Shown here piece by piece: positions 25,099-34,012 of a DNA stretch of 41,258 nucleotides. Made by a program: the position numbers and the translations under genes. Under the pieces are notes generated by a model, which made no database searches, had not been told where the DNA came from, and saw only the letters and a program-made list of their open reading frames with translations. Source of the DNA: an uncultured Victivallis sp. (GTDB lineage Bacteria > Verrucomicrobiota > Lentisphaeria > Victivallales > Victivallaceae); NCBI GenBank assembly GCA_944389935.1, contig CALXOE010000032.1, positions 1 to 41,258 of the forward strand, written 5' to 3'. Within the stretch, counting starts at the first letter, position 1. Each line of letters opens with the position of its first letter.

Positions 25099-25851
25099 TC
25101 ACATCAGCATTCCGCCGTCGACGTTGATGACCTGCCCGGTCACATAATCCGAATCCGGAGAGCAGAGGAAGTAAACCACATTCGCCACATCCTCCGGACG
25201 GCCGCCGCGCTTCGCCGGGATCACCGTCAGAAACGCATCGCGCGCCTCCTGCGGCAGCTTCTCGGTCATCGCAGTCTCGATGAATCCCGGAGCAACCGCA
25301 TTCGCCTGGATGTTCCGCGTCGCGAACTCCTTGGCCGTCGTCTTCGCCAGCGCGATCACGCCCGCTTTCGAGGCGGCGTAGTTCGCCTGCCCGACGTTCC
25401 CCATCCGACCGACCACCGACGCGATGTTCACGATCTTGCCCGCACGCTGCTTCATCATCGGACGCACCGCGGCTTTCGTGAAATTGAACGTCCCTTTCAG
25501 GTTCACTGCAATGACCGCGTCCCACATCTCCTCGGTCATCTTCAGCATCAGCGTGTCTTTCGTGATGCCCGCGTTGTTGACCAGAATGTCCAGCCGCCCG
25601 AAATCGTTCACCACGGCCGCAACCGTGTTCTCCGCATCCTCGAACTTGGCGACATTCGCGGCATAGGCGCGCGCATCCACGCCCTGCGCCTTGAATTCGT
25701 CCGCCGTCGCCTGCGCCACATCAAGCATGATGTCCACGATCGCAAGGCGCGCACCCTCCGCCGCGAGACGTGCGGAAATCGCCTTGCCGATGCCGCGGGC
25801 TCCGCCGGTGACCAGGGCGACCTTGCCCTCCAAACGCTTTTCACAACTCAT
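25099..25851 (-). CDS. fabG: 3-oxoacyl-ACP reductase
   Basis: A 250-residue short-chain dehydrogenase. It has the NADPH-binding TGGARGIG (15-22), the NNAG motif (92-95) and the catalytic S145, Y158 and K162 of the S...YxxxK signature (NIASVVGRMGNVGQANYAASKAG region), closing with GQVINVDGGM. It reduces beta-ketoacyl-ACP in the first reductive step of elongation. Length and motifs are normal. It lies 51 bp downstream of fabD and upstream of acpP. Start follows AAAGGGATCAGAA. Confidence 0.97.
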   Translation of the reverse strand: MSCEKRLEGKVALVTGGARGIGKAISARLAAEGARLAIVDIMLDVAQATADEFKAQGVDARAYAANVAKFEDAENTVAAVVNDFGRLDILVNNAGITKDTLMLKMTEEMWDAVIAVNLKGTFNFTKAAVRPMMKQRAGKIVNIASVVGRMGNVGQANYAASKAGVIALAKTTAKEFATRNIQANAVAPGFIETAMTEKLPQEARDAFLTVIPAKRGGRPEDVANVVYFLCSPDSDYVTGQVINVDGGMLM

Positions 25852-25902
25852 TTCTGATCCCTTTCCCTAATTATGGTATTGTATCAATCAACCGGTTTCC
25901 CA

Positions 25903-26817
25903 TCAAAACGAAAGCGCCTCGAGCGACGCCGCAGTGTTCACATTGAAATACGGCACCCCCGGCAGCGTCCGACGCAGCAGCCCGGTCAGCACATTGCCGG
26001 GACCGAACTCGATCATCGTATCTCCGCCCGCGGCGACCATCGCGCGAACACACTCCTCCCAGCGAACGGAACCGGCCACCTGCGCGGCGAGATTCGCCTT
26101 GAGCTCCTCCACGCTCGCGGCCTGCGCCGCCGTGAAGTTGTGATAGACCGGAATCGACGGAAGCGTCATCGCCGACGCTTCAAGCACCGGTTTGAGCGCC
26201 TCGCCCGCCGGAGCCATGAGCCGCGAGTGAAACGCGCCGGCGACGTTCAGCACCACCACCTTGCGCATGCCGCGGTTCTTCAGCTCCTCGACGGCTTTCT
26301 CCAGTTTCTCTTTCTCTCCGGAAATCACAATCTGGCCGGGGCTGTTGTAGTTCGCCACATCGATGCCGCACTCTGCACACACTTCCCGGATCACCTCCGG
26401 ATCACCCGACAGTACCGACGCCATCCCGCCCGAAGTCGAACGGCACGCGCGATCCATGAGCTCGGCCCGCTGCGCGAGCAGCCGCAGCCCGGAAGCGAAA
26501 TCGAACGCCCCCGCAGCGTACAGAGCTCCGTACTCTCCGAGGCTCAGCCCCGCGCACGCGACCGGCTTCACCTCCGGAAAACGACTCCGGAACGCATCCA
26601 GCGCCGCACAGCTCATCGTGTAGATCGCCGGCTGGCAGTAACGGCTCTCGGTCAGCTTCTCGGCCGGACCGTCGAACACGATCGAACTCTGATCGTAACC
26701 GAGCACGGCATCGGCCTCCTCAAAACGGGCTTTCGCCGCCGGAAACGCCTCCACCAGATCCCGACCCATGCCGACGGCCTGAGCCCCCTGCCCCGAAAAT
26801 ACGAAAAACGGCTTCAT
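25903..26817 (-). CDS. fabD: Malonyl-CoA:ACP transacylase
   Basis: A 304-residue enzyme that loads malonate onto ACP. It has the N-terminal FSGQGAQAVGMG, the nucleophile S92 in GLSLGEYGAL and the catalytic H197 in GAFHSRLM. Start taken at ATG 26817, which has AAGGA six bases upstream and fits the family N-terminus. The ATG at 26823 abuts that site too closely. First gene of the fab set, with promoter at 26869-26897. Confidence 0.96.
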   Translation of the reverse strand: MKPFFVFSGQGAQAVGMGRDLVEAFPAAKARFEEADAVLGYDQSSIVFDGPAEKLTESRYCQPAIYTMSCAALDAFRSRFPEVKPVACAGLSLGEYGALYAAGAFDFASGLRLLAQRAELMDRACRSTSGGMASVLSGDPEVIREVCAECGIDVANYNSPGQIVISGEKEKLEKAVEELKNRGMRKVVVLNVAGAFHSRLMAPAGEALKPVLEASAMTLPSIPVYHNFTAAQAASVEELKANLAAQVAGSVRWEECVRAMVAAGGDTMIEFGPGNVLTGLLRRTLPGVPYFNVNTAASLEALSF

Positions 26818-26868
26818 TGACATTCCTTCTTCCTGTTTGCCTGATTCATGCGGGCATAATGTTACGTT

Positions 26869-26897
26869 AATCTATCACCTCTGAAAGCGTTTTTCAA
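26869..26897 (-). promoter_or_regulatory. fabD promoter
   Basis: On the minus strand TTGAAA (26897-26892) and TAGATT (26874-26869) are 17 bp apart, about 50 bp upstream of fabD. Confidence 0.7.
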
Positions 26898-26968
26898 GTT
26901 TTCCAGCCAAATCCCCCGCGATTCCATGCCGCGGAACGATAAAAAACCGCTTTTGCCGGGCGCGGCGC

Positions 26969-26996
26969 TTGACATTCCCGCCGGAACGGCTACTTT
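26969..26996 (+). promoter_or_regulatory. rex promoter
   Basis: A perfect TTGACA (26969-26974) lies 16 bp before TACTTT (26991-26996), leaving a leader under 20 nt before the rex ATG. No classical Rex box (TTGTGAA-N6-TTCACAA) is evident nearby. Confidence 0.65.
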
Positions 26997-27018
26997 ACTT
27001 TCGGTAACGGAGAACAGC

Positions 27019-27687
27019 ATGCCCAGAAATCAGGTTTTCAGCATTCCGGCGTTGAAACGTCTGCCCGCCTATCTGCGCGAACTGCGCGCCATGAAAGCGG
27101 CAGGGCGCACGCGGGCGACCAGTCCGGTGCTCGCCCGCGCACTGCGCATCGACGCGATCAGTGTACGCAAGGATCTCGAAATGATCGGAGCAACCGGCTC
27201 TCCCGGCGTCGGATACGCCGTCGAGCCGCTGATCGACCGGATCGAGGAGTTCCTCGGTTGGAAGAACGCTTCGGAAGCGTTCCTCGTCGGGACGGGACAT
27301 CTCGGAACCGCGCTCCTCGGCTATCGCGGATTCGCGGACTACGGACTCAAGATCGTCGCGGCATTCGACAAGGGTCCGATTCCGCCGGATACGATCATTC
27401 ACGACGTGCCGCTCTTTGACTTTGCGATGTTTCCGCATCTCGTGAAGCGCCTCCGCATTCACATGGGCATTCTCTGCGTGCCGGACGATGCCGCTCAGGA
27501 GGTCGCCGAGGCGATGGTCGACGCCGGAATCATCGCGATCTGGAACTTCACCGGTCACACGCTTCAACTTCCCGACGAGATCATCCGCCAGAAAGCGAAT
27601 CTCGCCGGAGATCTCGCCGTACTCTCAGTCAAACTCGCCGCCAGACTGCGCGAAATGGATCTTTCCGGAGAGGAAGAGGGGAAATGA
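27019..27687 (+). CDS. rex: Redox-sensing transcriptional repressor Rex
   Basis: A 222-residue protein. An N-terminal winged helix (IPALKRLPAYLRELRAM to RIDAISVRKDLEMIGATGSPGVGY, residues 8-73) is followed by a Rossmann NAD(H)-binding domain starting at AFLVGTGHLGTALLGY. A C-terminal GIIAIWNFTGHTLQLP segment precedes the dimer helix. Rex senses the NADH/NAD ratio and represses fermentation and hydrogenase genes when NADH is low. Start set at ATG 27019 after GGAGAACAGC, because the 31-codon upstream extension overlaps the promoter. It overlaps the next gene by 4 bp and leads the sensory hydrogenase operon, pointing to redox control of hydrogen metabolism. Confidence 0.95.
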   Translation: MPRNQVFSIPALKRLPAYLRELRAMKAAGRTRATSPVLARALRIDAISVRKDLEMIGATGSPGVGYAVEPLIDRIEEFLGWKNASEAFLVGTGHLGTALLGYRGFADYGLKIVAAFDKGPIPPDTIIHDVPLFDFAMFPHLVKRLRIHMGILCVPDDAAQEVAEAMVDAGIIAIWNFTGHTLQLPDEIIRQKANLAGDLAVLSVKLAARLREMDLSGEEEGK

Positions 27688-27929
27688 AACACACGATCAC
27701 GATCTGCATGGGCAGCTCCTGCTTCGCCCGCGGCAACAAACGGAATCTGAAACTCATTGAGGAGTACATCGCGAAATACCACATCGACTGCGCGCTCACC
27801 GGCCGCGGCTGCGTCGGGAAATGCCGATCCGGTCCGAACCTCTCCATCGACGGCGAAGTGTTTGAACGGGTCGACTCCGAATCGCTGATCGATCTCCTCG
27901 ACGCGAAACTCAGGAGAGATGAACCATGA
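27684..27929 (+). CDS. Small thioredoxin-like [2Fe-2S] ferredoxin (NuoE/HndA C-terminal type)
   Basis: An 81-residue protein that corresponds to the thioredoxin-like ferredoxin domain of NuoE and hydrogenase gamma subunits. The four cluster cysteines are C8 and C13 (C-x4-C, CMGSSC) and C43 and C47 (C-x3-C, CVGKC), followed by the family motif SGPNLSIDG. It overlaps rex and the hydrogenase gene by 4 bp at each end (ATGA junctions). It probably passes electrons to or from the sensory hydrogenase encoded next. Stand-alone versions in this position are known from clostridial and Thermotoga loci. Confidence 0.9.
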   Translation: MKHTITICMGSSCFARGNKRNLKLIEEYIAKYHIDCALTGRGCVGKCRSGPNLSIDGEVFERVDSESLIDLLDAKLRRDEP

Positions 27930-29677
27930 ACCACTCCTATCCCGTTTACACCATCGAAGCGGAGTGCCAGGACTGCTACAAGTGCGTGCGACACTGTCCG
28001 GTCAAGGCCATCCGCGTCCGCGACGGCCACGCGACCGTGATGCCCGAACTCTGCGTCGCCTGCGGCAAATGCGTCGAAGTCTGCCCGGTCAAGGCGAAAC
28101 AGGTGCGCAACGACACCGGCCGTCTCCGACTGCTGCTGGCAGAGTCCGCTCCGGTCTATGCGTCGCTCGCGCCATCCTGGGTCAGCGAGTTCACCGACAT
28201 CACTCCGGGGCAGCTGATTCGCGCGCTCAAGCTGCTCGGATTCACGGGAGTCAGCGAAACCGCCCTCGGCGCCCAACTCGTCTCAGCCCGCGTCGCGAAA
28301 GAGCTCGACACCGGCAAACCGGGACTGCTGCTCTCCTCGGCCTGTCCGACCGCGGTCGACTACATCCGCAAATATGTCCCGAACCTCGCCGCAAACATCA
28401 CGCAGGTCGGCTCTCCGCTCATGGCTCACTGCCGCATGTTGCGCGACCTTTACGGCGAAGCGATCAAGGTCGTCTTCATCGGACCGTGCATCGGCAAGAA
28501 AAATGAGGCCGACCGCAATCCGGAGCTGCTGAATCTCGCAATCTCCTACCCGGAACTCAAGCAGCTTCTGCGCGAAAACCAGATCGATCCGGCCCGGCTC
28601 ACGCCCGAGGAGGAGGACCGCTTTCTGCCCGAAGCCGCCGAAGAGGGCGCCCAGTATCCGGTCGAGGGCGGCATGAACGACACGATCCGCTTCCAGTCCG
28701 CCAACAGGCGCGTCCACTATTTCACGCTGACCGGGATTCACAATCTCAAACTCGCGCTCTCGGGACTCGAGGAGATTCCGGAAAATGAGACGATCTTCAT
28801 CGAAACCCTCGCCTGCCCCGGAGGCTGCGTGCACGGCCCCTGCACCGAACACGATTCGCCGGGACTGCTCGAACGGCTGCGGGTGCTCGATCACACCCAC
28901 TACCCGGCCGAACCGCGGAAACGCGAGACCAGAGGCGAGATCGCTGCGGAATTTCCGGAGGATGCCGTGCAGCCCCCGACTCCGACTCTGCCGGAAATTC
29001 AGTCCGCTCTCCGCAGCATCGGCAAAACCACGCCCGAGGACGAACTCAACTGCGGCGGCTGCGGCTACGACACCTGCCGCAACTTCGCGAAAGCTCTGAT
29101 TTCAGGGCACGCGGAACCGTCGATGTGCGTCTCCTATCTGAAGAAACAGGCGCAGAAAAAGGCGAACGCCCTGCTCAAAAGCATGTCATCGGGCGCGGTC
29201 ATCGTCGACAAGAAGATGCAGATCATCGAGTGCAACCGCAACTTCGCACAACTCTTCGGAGAGGAGACGCTCGAAGCATTCGACGCCTGTCCGGGCCTGG
29301 CAGGAGCCGATCTCGACCGAATCGTCCCGTTTGCGAATCTCTTTGAATCCTCGCTCCAGAGCGGACGCGACATCCGGCGCGATTCGCTGAAAGTCGGCAA
29401 ACGGCTCTTCAGCGTAAACATCTTCAACATCGATCCCGGCGAAGTGATCGGAGCGGTCATCTTCGACGTGACCAAGACCGAGCTGCGCCGCGAACAGATC
29501 GCCGCCCGCGCCAGAGAAGTCATCGACCGCAACATCGCGACCGTTCAGGAGATCGCCTGCCGCCTCGGCGAACAGATGGCCGACACCGAACTTCTGCTGC
29601 GCTCGATCGCCGACGACTACGCCGACGACCAGGACCTCATCGACGAGTCGAAAGCTCCGGAGAACGGCAGATCATGA
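27926..29677 (+). CDS. HydS-like sensory [FeFe] hydrogenase with PAS domain
   Basis: A 583-residue protein. Two 4Fe-4S motifs lie at C14/C17/C20/C24 and C43/C46/C49/C53. The H-cluster domain (about 75-325) has its binding cysteines in SSAC140P, GPC188IGKKNE and AC297PGGC301. In the L1 motif the usual first Cys of TSCCP, the proton-relay residue, is Ala139. That substitution is typical of slow, sensory hydrogenases rather than H2 producers. A four-Cys Fe-S domain follows (NCGGCGYDTC, C376-C384, plus C401). Then come a PAS domain (about 412-510) and a helical tail. It is coupled by ATGA overlaps to the ferredoxin before it and the phosphatase after it. Proposed role: sense H2 or redox state and pass it to the phosphatase. 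The maturases HydEFG and the bifurcating HydABC are not in the window. Confidence 0.92.
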   Translation: MNHSYPVYTIEAECQDCYKCVRHCPVKAIRVRDGHATVMPELCVACGKCVEVCPVKAKQVRNDTGRLRLLLAESAPVYASLAPSWVSEFTDITPGQLIRALKLLGFTGVSETALGAQLVSARVAKELDTGKPGLLLSSACPTAVDYIRKYVPNLAANITQVGSPLMAHCRMLRDLYGEAIKVVFIGPCIGKKNEADRNPELLNLAISYPELKQLLRENQIDPARLTPEEEDRFLPEAAEEGAQYPVEGGMNDTIRFQSANRRVHYFTLTGIHNLKLALSGLEEIPENETIFIETLACPGGCVHGPCTEHDSPGLLERLRVLDHTHYPAEPRKRETRGEIAAEFPEDAVQPPTPTLPEIQSALRSIGKTTPEDELNCGGCGYDTCRNFAKALISGHAEPSMCVSYLKKQAQKKANALLKSMSSGAVIVDKKMQIIECNRNFAQLFGEETLEAFDACPGLAGADLDRIVPFANLFESSLQSGRDIRRDSLKVGKRLFSVNIFNIDPGEVIGAVIFDVTKTELRREQIAARAREVIDRNIATVQEIACRLGEQMADTELLLRSIADDYADDQDLIDESKAPENGRS

Positions 29678-30855
29678 ATCTCACGACCGAAAACCTCTTC
29701 ATCGACACCGGGTACAGCCAGTGCTGCCATTACGACGAAAAAGCGTGCGGCGACGCGGTCGCATTCAAACGGATTCCCGCGGAGGAGCGGCTGCTCGCGG
29801 TTCTCGCCGACGGGCTCGGCCACGGGCTCAAGGCGAACATCCTCGCATTGATGACGACCACGATGGCGCTGCGCTTCAGCGCGGAGGATCGCGAAATCGT
29901 CCACTCCGCCGAGATCATCATGGATTCGCTGCCGGTCTGCCAGGTGCGGCAGATCAGCTACGCGACGTTCACGATCGTCGACACCCGGCTCGGCGGAATC
30001 ACCCGGGTCGTCGAGATGGGGAATCCGGAATTCCTGCTCTTCCGCGGCGGCGCAGTCCATCCGATCGAGGGAGTGGAGTTCGCCTCCCCGAAGTACAGCG
30101 ACCGCACAATGACCGCCTACACGTTCCGTGCGCAGCCGGAAGACCGCGTGCTCTTCTTCTCTGACGGCGTGACGCAGGCGGGACTCGGGTCGCCGCACTT
30201 TCCGCTCGGCTGGCGCAGCTCCGGCGTCATCGACTATGTGACTGCCCAGCTCAGGAATGCGCCCGATATCTCCGCGCAGGAGCTTTCGGAACGGATTCTG
30301 CGTGAGGCGATCGCGCACGAACCGGGGCTGCGTCCCGCCGATGACATCACGGCGGCGTGTCTCTACTTCCGCCGGCCGCACCGGATGCTGCTCTTCACGG
30401 GACCGCCGGTCGATCCGGCCCGCGACGCGGAGTGCGCAAAACTTTTCCACGATTTCAAGGGGACCAAAGTCATCTGCGGCGGAACTTCGGCCGAAATCAT
30501 CTCGCGCGAACTCGGAACCCCGCTCGAACTCGTGCTCGACACGCTCTCGCGCGATCTGCCGCCGATGTCACGCATGGAGGGAGCCGATCTCGTGACGGAA
30601 GGAATCTTCACGCTGTCACGGGCCGCAACCTACCTCGAAAAGGGTGAGCAAAGTAAAAACGATCCCGCAGGGAAACTGGTCGAACTCATGCGCCGGAACG
30701 ACATCATCGAGATCCTCGTCGGAACCAAAATCAATGAGGCACACCAGGATCCGAATCTCCCGGTCGACCTCGAGCTGCGGCGCAACATCGTCAAGCGAAT
30801 CGCCGAAGCGCTGCGCAACCGCTACATGAAAGAGGTGCGCATCACTTTCGTGTAG
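29674..30855 (+). CDS. SpoIIE/PP2C-type serine phosphatase partnered with the sensory hydrogenase
   Basis: A 393-residue protein. Residues 1-235 form a SpoIIE-like PP2C domain with the metal-binding acidic motifs LADGLGHG (about 46-53), FFSDGVTQAG and PADDITAACLYF. The C-terminal about 150 residues (TGPPVDPARDAECAKLFHDFKGTKVICGGTSAEIISRELG onward) are a domain often attached to such phosphatases in hydrogenase loci; I have no function for it. The gene overlaps the hydrogenase by 4 bp, and its end overlaps the convergent glycosyltransferase gene by 14 bp. The pair forms a probable signal chain from H-cluster to PAS to dephosphorylation of an unknown target. No kinase or STAS anti-anti-sigma gene is nearby. 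Confidence 0.88.
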   Translation: MNLTTENLFIDTGYSQCCHYDEKACGDAVAFKRIPAEERLLAVLADGLGHGLKANILALMTTTMALRFSAEDREIVHSAEIIMDSLPVCQVRQISYATFTIVDTRLGGITRVVEMGNPEFLLFRGGAVHPIEGVEFASPKYSDRTMTAYTFRAQPEDRVLFFSDGVTQAGLGSPHFPLGWRSSGVIDYVTAQLRNAPDISAQELSERILREAIAHEPGLRPADDITAACLYFRRPHRMLLFTGPPVDPARDAECAKLFHDFKGTKVICGGTSAEIISRELGTPLELVLDTLSRDLPPMSRMEGADLVTEGIFTLSRAATYLEKGEQSKNDPAGKLVELMRRNDIIEILVGTKINEAHQDPNLPVDLELRRNIVKRIAEALRNRYMKEVRITFV

Positions 30856-32287
30856 ATGTCGGCGCAGCCGGTGCCCCGGCGGGAGCGGAGGGCGGGAGCG
30901 GCCCGATGAACCGTTCGACGACCACCCGTGCCCAGGCATCGTCGCCGTTCGCGGCAAGATGCTGCGCGAGGAGCAGCGCGCCAGCGCGGATATCGTAACC
31001 GTCATTCTGCATCTTCGCAAGATAAGTTTCCGCCTCCCCGAAGCGGCCGTGGTCGATCAGAATCCGGGCGACCGCTGCGCGTTCGTCGAATGTCCGGCGC
31101 GAGTCCGGCGCGACCGAAGTCAGCCACAGGAATCCCCCGCCGAGAACAGCGACCGTCGCGAGCGCACGGAAATTCCGTCTCCGCCACCACGCGCCGATCG
31201 CGGAGATCCCCGCCCCCGCGAGCAGCGCGATCAGCGGTACGGCCGGAATCCGGAATCGATAGAAGATCGTGAAACACAAAAGCGAACCGGCGTAAAGCGC
31301 GATCAGCAGAAATGCCGTCCGCACTCCGCCATTCCTCCGATACCGCCAGGCGCCCGCGAACGCCAGCACCACCAGAAGATGAAACGGCAGCAGAAACACC
31401 CGCAGAAACACGATCAGCTCGCGGTGGGCGTAAAATGAAAGTGAGTTTTCCAGCTCATACGAAGAGAAGAAATTACCGATCTGGACGGGAATGCTTGCGA
31501 TCAGTTTCCCGGCAAAAACGGAAATCCGGTTCACCGCCTCCGCGCCGTGATAGAACGCAAAGACGTTGCCGGCATTCCCGGGAACCGGCTGGAAGCTGTT
31601 CCAGCGGAAAAAGTTGAACAGCATGACCGCCAGAACCGGGACGATCAGCGCCGCAGCGTAACCCGCGGCGGCACGCCACCCCATCCGCTTCCGGAAACGC
31701 GGCATCAGCCACGCCAGCAGCACCACGGGAACCACCGCCGCGAAATTCTCGCGCCCCAGAATGCAGAGCGCCCCCATGCCTCCCGCCGCCGCAAAATATT
31801 TCCAGGACCGGAGTCGCCACCCGAGCAGCAGAAAATAGAAGAACAGCAGAAACACCAGCCCCAGCGTCGCCGCCCGCAGAAAATCCAGCGAGATCAGCAG
31901 TGCCGGTCCGTAAAACAGATAACAGAGCGCTCCCGCCTGACCCGCCGCTTTCCCAAGTCCGAGCAGCCGCGCCGACCGGTAGAGGAAGAGCGGAATGAGC
32001 GAACAGAGCGCCAGCTGCAATATCCGCATCCAGATCAGCGATCCGCCGGTCACGAGGTGCAGCAATGCGAGAAACAGCGTGTAGGCATAGGAATACCGGT
32101 AGGGTTCCGACGGCAGCGAACCGTCCGCCAGGCGTCCCGCGCACTCCAGAATCGAGAGCTGATCCATCCCCGGCTGCGGCATGGGGAAGAGGCCGAGCGA
32201 ACGCCCCTGATACAGCACGAAAAGTCCGCACAGAAGAGAGGCGAAATAGATGAATATGCCGAAATGCCGGTTCAGAATCCGTTTCAT
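30842..32287 (-). CDS. Polytopic membrane glycosyltransferase-like protein
   Basis: A 481-residue protein with roughly ten or more hydrophobic segments from residue 10 to about 400. An early acidic loop (PQPGMDQLSILECAGRL) and the LGRENFAAVVP loop fit the GT-C/PMT (GT39, ArnT-like) fold, in which the first extracytoplasmic loop carries the catalytic acidic residue. A soluble C-terminal stretch looks TPR-like (AVARILIDHGRFGEAETYLAKM) and ends in a Pro/Ala-rich tail. It probably transfers a lipid-linked sugar at the membrane; the acceptor is unknown. Its start overlaps the amidase stop by 4 bp, so the two are co-translated. Confidence 0.72.
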   Translation of the reverse strand: MKRILNRHFGIFIYFASLLCGLFVLYQGRSLGLFPMPQPGMDQLSILECAGRLADGSLPSEPYRYSYAYTLFLALLHLVTGGSLIWMRILQLALCSLIPLFLYRSARLLGLGKAAGQAGALCYLFYGPALLISLDFLRAATLGLVFLLFFYFLLLGWRLRSWKYFAAAGGMGALCILGRENFAAVVPVVLLAWLMPRFRKRMGWRAAAGYAAALIVPVLAVMLFNFFRWNSFQPVPGNAGNVFAFYHGAEAVNRISVFAGKLIASIPVQIGNFFSSYELENSLSFYAHRELIVFLRVFLLPFHLLVVLAFAGAWRYRRNGGVRTAFLLIALYAGSLLCFTIFYRFRIPAVPLIALLAGAGISAIGAWWRRRNFRALATVAVLGGGFLWLTSVAPDSRRTFDERAAVARILIDHGRFGEAETYLAKMQNDGYDIRAGALLLAQHLAANGDDAWARVVVERFIGPLPPSAPAGAPAAPTSTRK

Positions 32288-32892
32288 TCCTGCATCGCCT
32301 CGCCGACGCGCTGCCGGAACGACTCCCAGCGCTTTTCATCGAGAATCCGGTGCGGGCAGTTCTTTCCGCTCCAATCCTGATGTTTGCGCAGCGCCGAGAG
32401 CGGCAGATTGAACCGTTTGAGCAGATAAGCCGCGAGTTTCACGCCGTTCTCCTCGGCGCGCCGGTAGAGCTGTTCGTCCTTTCCCGTACAGCGGCTGCGG
32501 CAGATCTCCACGCCGATGCTCGCCCGGTTCCCTTTCCCCTGACCGTCTCCGGCGTGCCAGCCGTTCACGTCATACGGCAGAATCTGGATCGCCTCACGCT
32601 CATCGACCGCGAAGTGAAACGAGATGTAGACATTGTCCCGACGGTTGTTCAAATAAGTGCGTTCGTTGACGGCCGGCCCCACATTCGCGGTGTTGTGAAT
32701 CGTGATGTATTCGACGCGCGGCATCGGGTTGCCGTATTTGTATTTGTTGTTGTAACTGTTCCGATCGAGCAGGTCCTCGCGGATTCTCAACCCCTTGTAA
32801 TACGTGACCTTCTGCCACCCGAGCATCTGACAGCCGCACAGTGCCATCAACAGACACAAACCGGAAATTCCGAACACGATCCTACGTTTCAT
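32284..32892 (-). CDS. N-acetylmuramoyl-L-alanine amidase lipoprotein (Amidase_2)
   Basis: A 202-residue protein with a lipoprotein signal ending LMALCG-C21. The zinc amidase domain carries YITIHNTANVGP (first His ligand), FHFAVDE, GWHAGDGQGKGNRASIGVEIC and the closing HQDWSGKNCPHRI (second His and Cys ligands). It would cut the muramic acid-alanine bond of peptidoglycan from the inner face of the outer membrane, in remodelling or recycling. RBS GGGAGGTG precedes the ATG. It is coupled to the downstream glycosyltransferase-like gene by a 4-bp overlap. Confidence 0.93.
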   Translation of the reverse strand: MKRRIVFGISGLCLLMALCGCQMLGWQKVTYYKGLRIREDLLDRNSYNNKYKYGNPMPRVEYITIHNTANVGPAVNERTYLNNRRDNVYISFHFAVDEREAIQILPYDVNGWHAGDGQGKGNRASIGVEICRSRCTGKDEQLYRRAEENGVKLAAYLLKRFNLPLSALRKHQDWSGKNCPHRILDEKRWESFRQRVGEAMQE

Positions 32893-33199
32893 ACGCTGAA
32901 CACCTCCCGCCGGCCGGATACGAAATACATCCGCCCAATCTTATCCCTCGTTTTAACAATCTTTCTTTCAGAGCGGCCTGACCGCACTAACCGCCCGATG
33001 CCGAATTGCGGTGATTCAACCATTGAAATACCTTTCCCAAGTTATTTTCCCGAACCCGCGCAGATCAGATAAAAATAGCATGCAACCATAAATTTGTCAA
33101 TCCCTCGCCACAAGGCCGGAGGAATTTCCGGAAAAACGAATTGCAAAGCACAGCAAGGAGTGTTATATTCTTCCTGAAACCATGCAACAGGAGCGAAAA
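32893..33199. other. 307-bp divergent spacer between the amidase and exonuclease genes
   Basis: No gene is seen. It holds the amidase ribosome binding site, a plus-strand promoter at 33141-33169, and otherwise unremarkable AT-richer sequence. Confidence 0.6.
33141..33169 (+). promoter_or_regulatory. Promoter of the exonuclease-SirB1-like operon
   Basis: TTGCAA (33141-33146) and TATATT (33164-33169) are 17 bp apart, about 30 bp before the gene. Confidence 0.7.
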
Positions 33200-34012
33200 A
33201 TGAGCAATGAACTCAAACTGGAACGACCGCTGATCGTATTCGATATCGAGAGTACCGGAATCATGCCGCAGCGCGACCGCATTGTCGAACTCGCAGTCCT
33301 CAAAATCTATCCGGACGGACGCACGCAGAGTACCGTCCGGCGGCTGAATCCCGAAATGCCGATCCCGCCCGGCGCAACCGCGATCCACGGCATCACCGAT
33401 GACGACGTGAAAGATTGCCCGGTCTTTTCGATCATCGCCGAAAAACTCTACAACTACATCGACAACTGCGACCTCTGCGGTTACAACATCACCGGATTCG
33501 ATATCCCCATGCTCGAAGCGGAATTCAAGCGCGCCGGATTCGAGTTCAAGGTCGACGACCGTAAAGTGATTGACGTCTACAACATCTTCTGCAAACTCTA
33601 TCCGCGCACGCTCTCGGCCGCCTACGAGTTCTTCTGCGGCAAACCGCTCGAGGGGGCGCACGGCGCCGCCGCCGATACCGCCGCCACGTTCGAGGTGCTG
33701 CTCGGCCAGTTCGCGAAGCATCCGGAACTGCCGCGTGATACCGCCGGCCTGGCGGAATTCAGTGACCTCCTCGGCGCCGACGCGGTTGACCGCACCCGGC
33801 GCTTCAAGTGGAGCGGCGATGAAGTGGTCGTCAACTTCGGCAAAAACGCCGGGAGAACTCTGCGCGAACTCGCCGCCAATGATCCGGGATTCCTGCGCTG
33901 GATCGTCCGCAGCGACTTCTCCGACGAAGTCAAAAACATCGCGAACGACGCGCTCATGGGCAAGTTCCCGGTCAGGAAAAACGCTCAGAATGAACAGCAA
34001 GCCCAGCCTTGA
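33200..34012 (+). CDS. DnaQ-like 3'-5' exonuclease with C-terminal add-on domain
   Basis: A 270-residue protein. Start taken at ATG 33200 because CAGGAG lies 6 nt before it and falls inside the longer reading from 33182. The exonuclease domain (about 8-175) has all DEDDh motifs: FDIESTG (D15, E17), HGITDDDV, NITGFDIPML and the closing HGAAADTAAT. The tail (about 205-260) reads FGKNAGRTLRELAANDPGFLRWI, similar to a short DUF3820-like domain often fused to such exonucleases. It probably trims DNA 3' ends in repair or proofreading; whether it acts with polymerase III is not shown. The next gene overlaps its 3' end by 23 bp. Confidence 0.9.
   Translation: MSNELKLERPLIVFDIESTGIMPQRDRIVELAVLKIYPDGRTQSTVRRLNPEMPIPPGATAIHGITDDDVKDCPVFSIIAEKLYNYIDNCDLCGYNITGFDIPMLEAEFKRAGFEFKVDDRKVIDVYNIFCKLYPRTLSAAYEFFCGKPLEGAHGAAADTAATFEVLLGQFAKHPELPRDTAGLAEFSDLLGADAVDRTRRFKWSGDEVVVNFGKNAGRTLRELAANDPGFLRWIVRSDFSDEVKNIANDALMGKFPVRKNAQNEQQAQP

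Noticed and set aside
26880..27018. Rex operator upstream of rex
   Set aside because: No TTGTGAA-N6-TTCACAA-like palindrome was found. Autoregulation may use a degenerate site that I cannot call.
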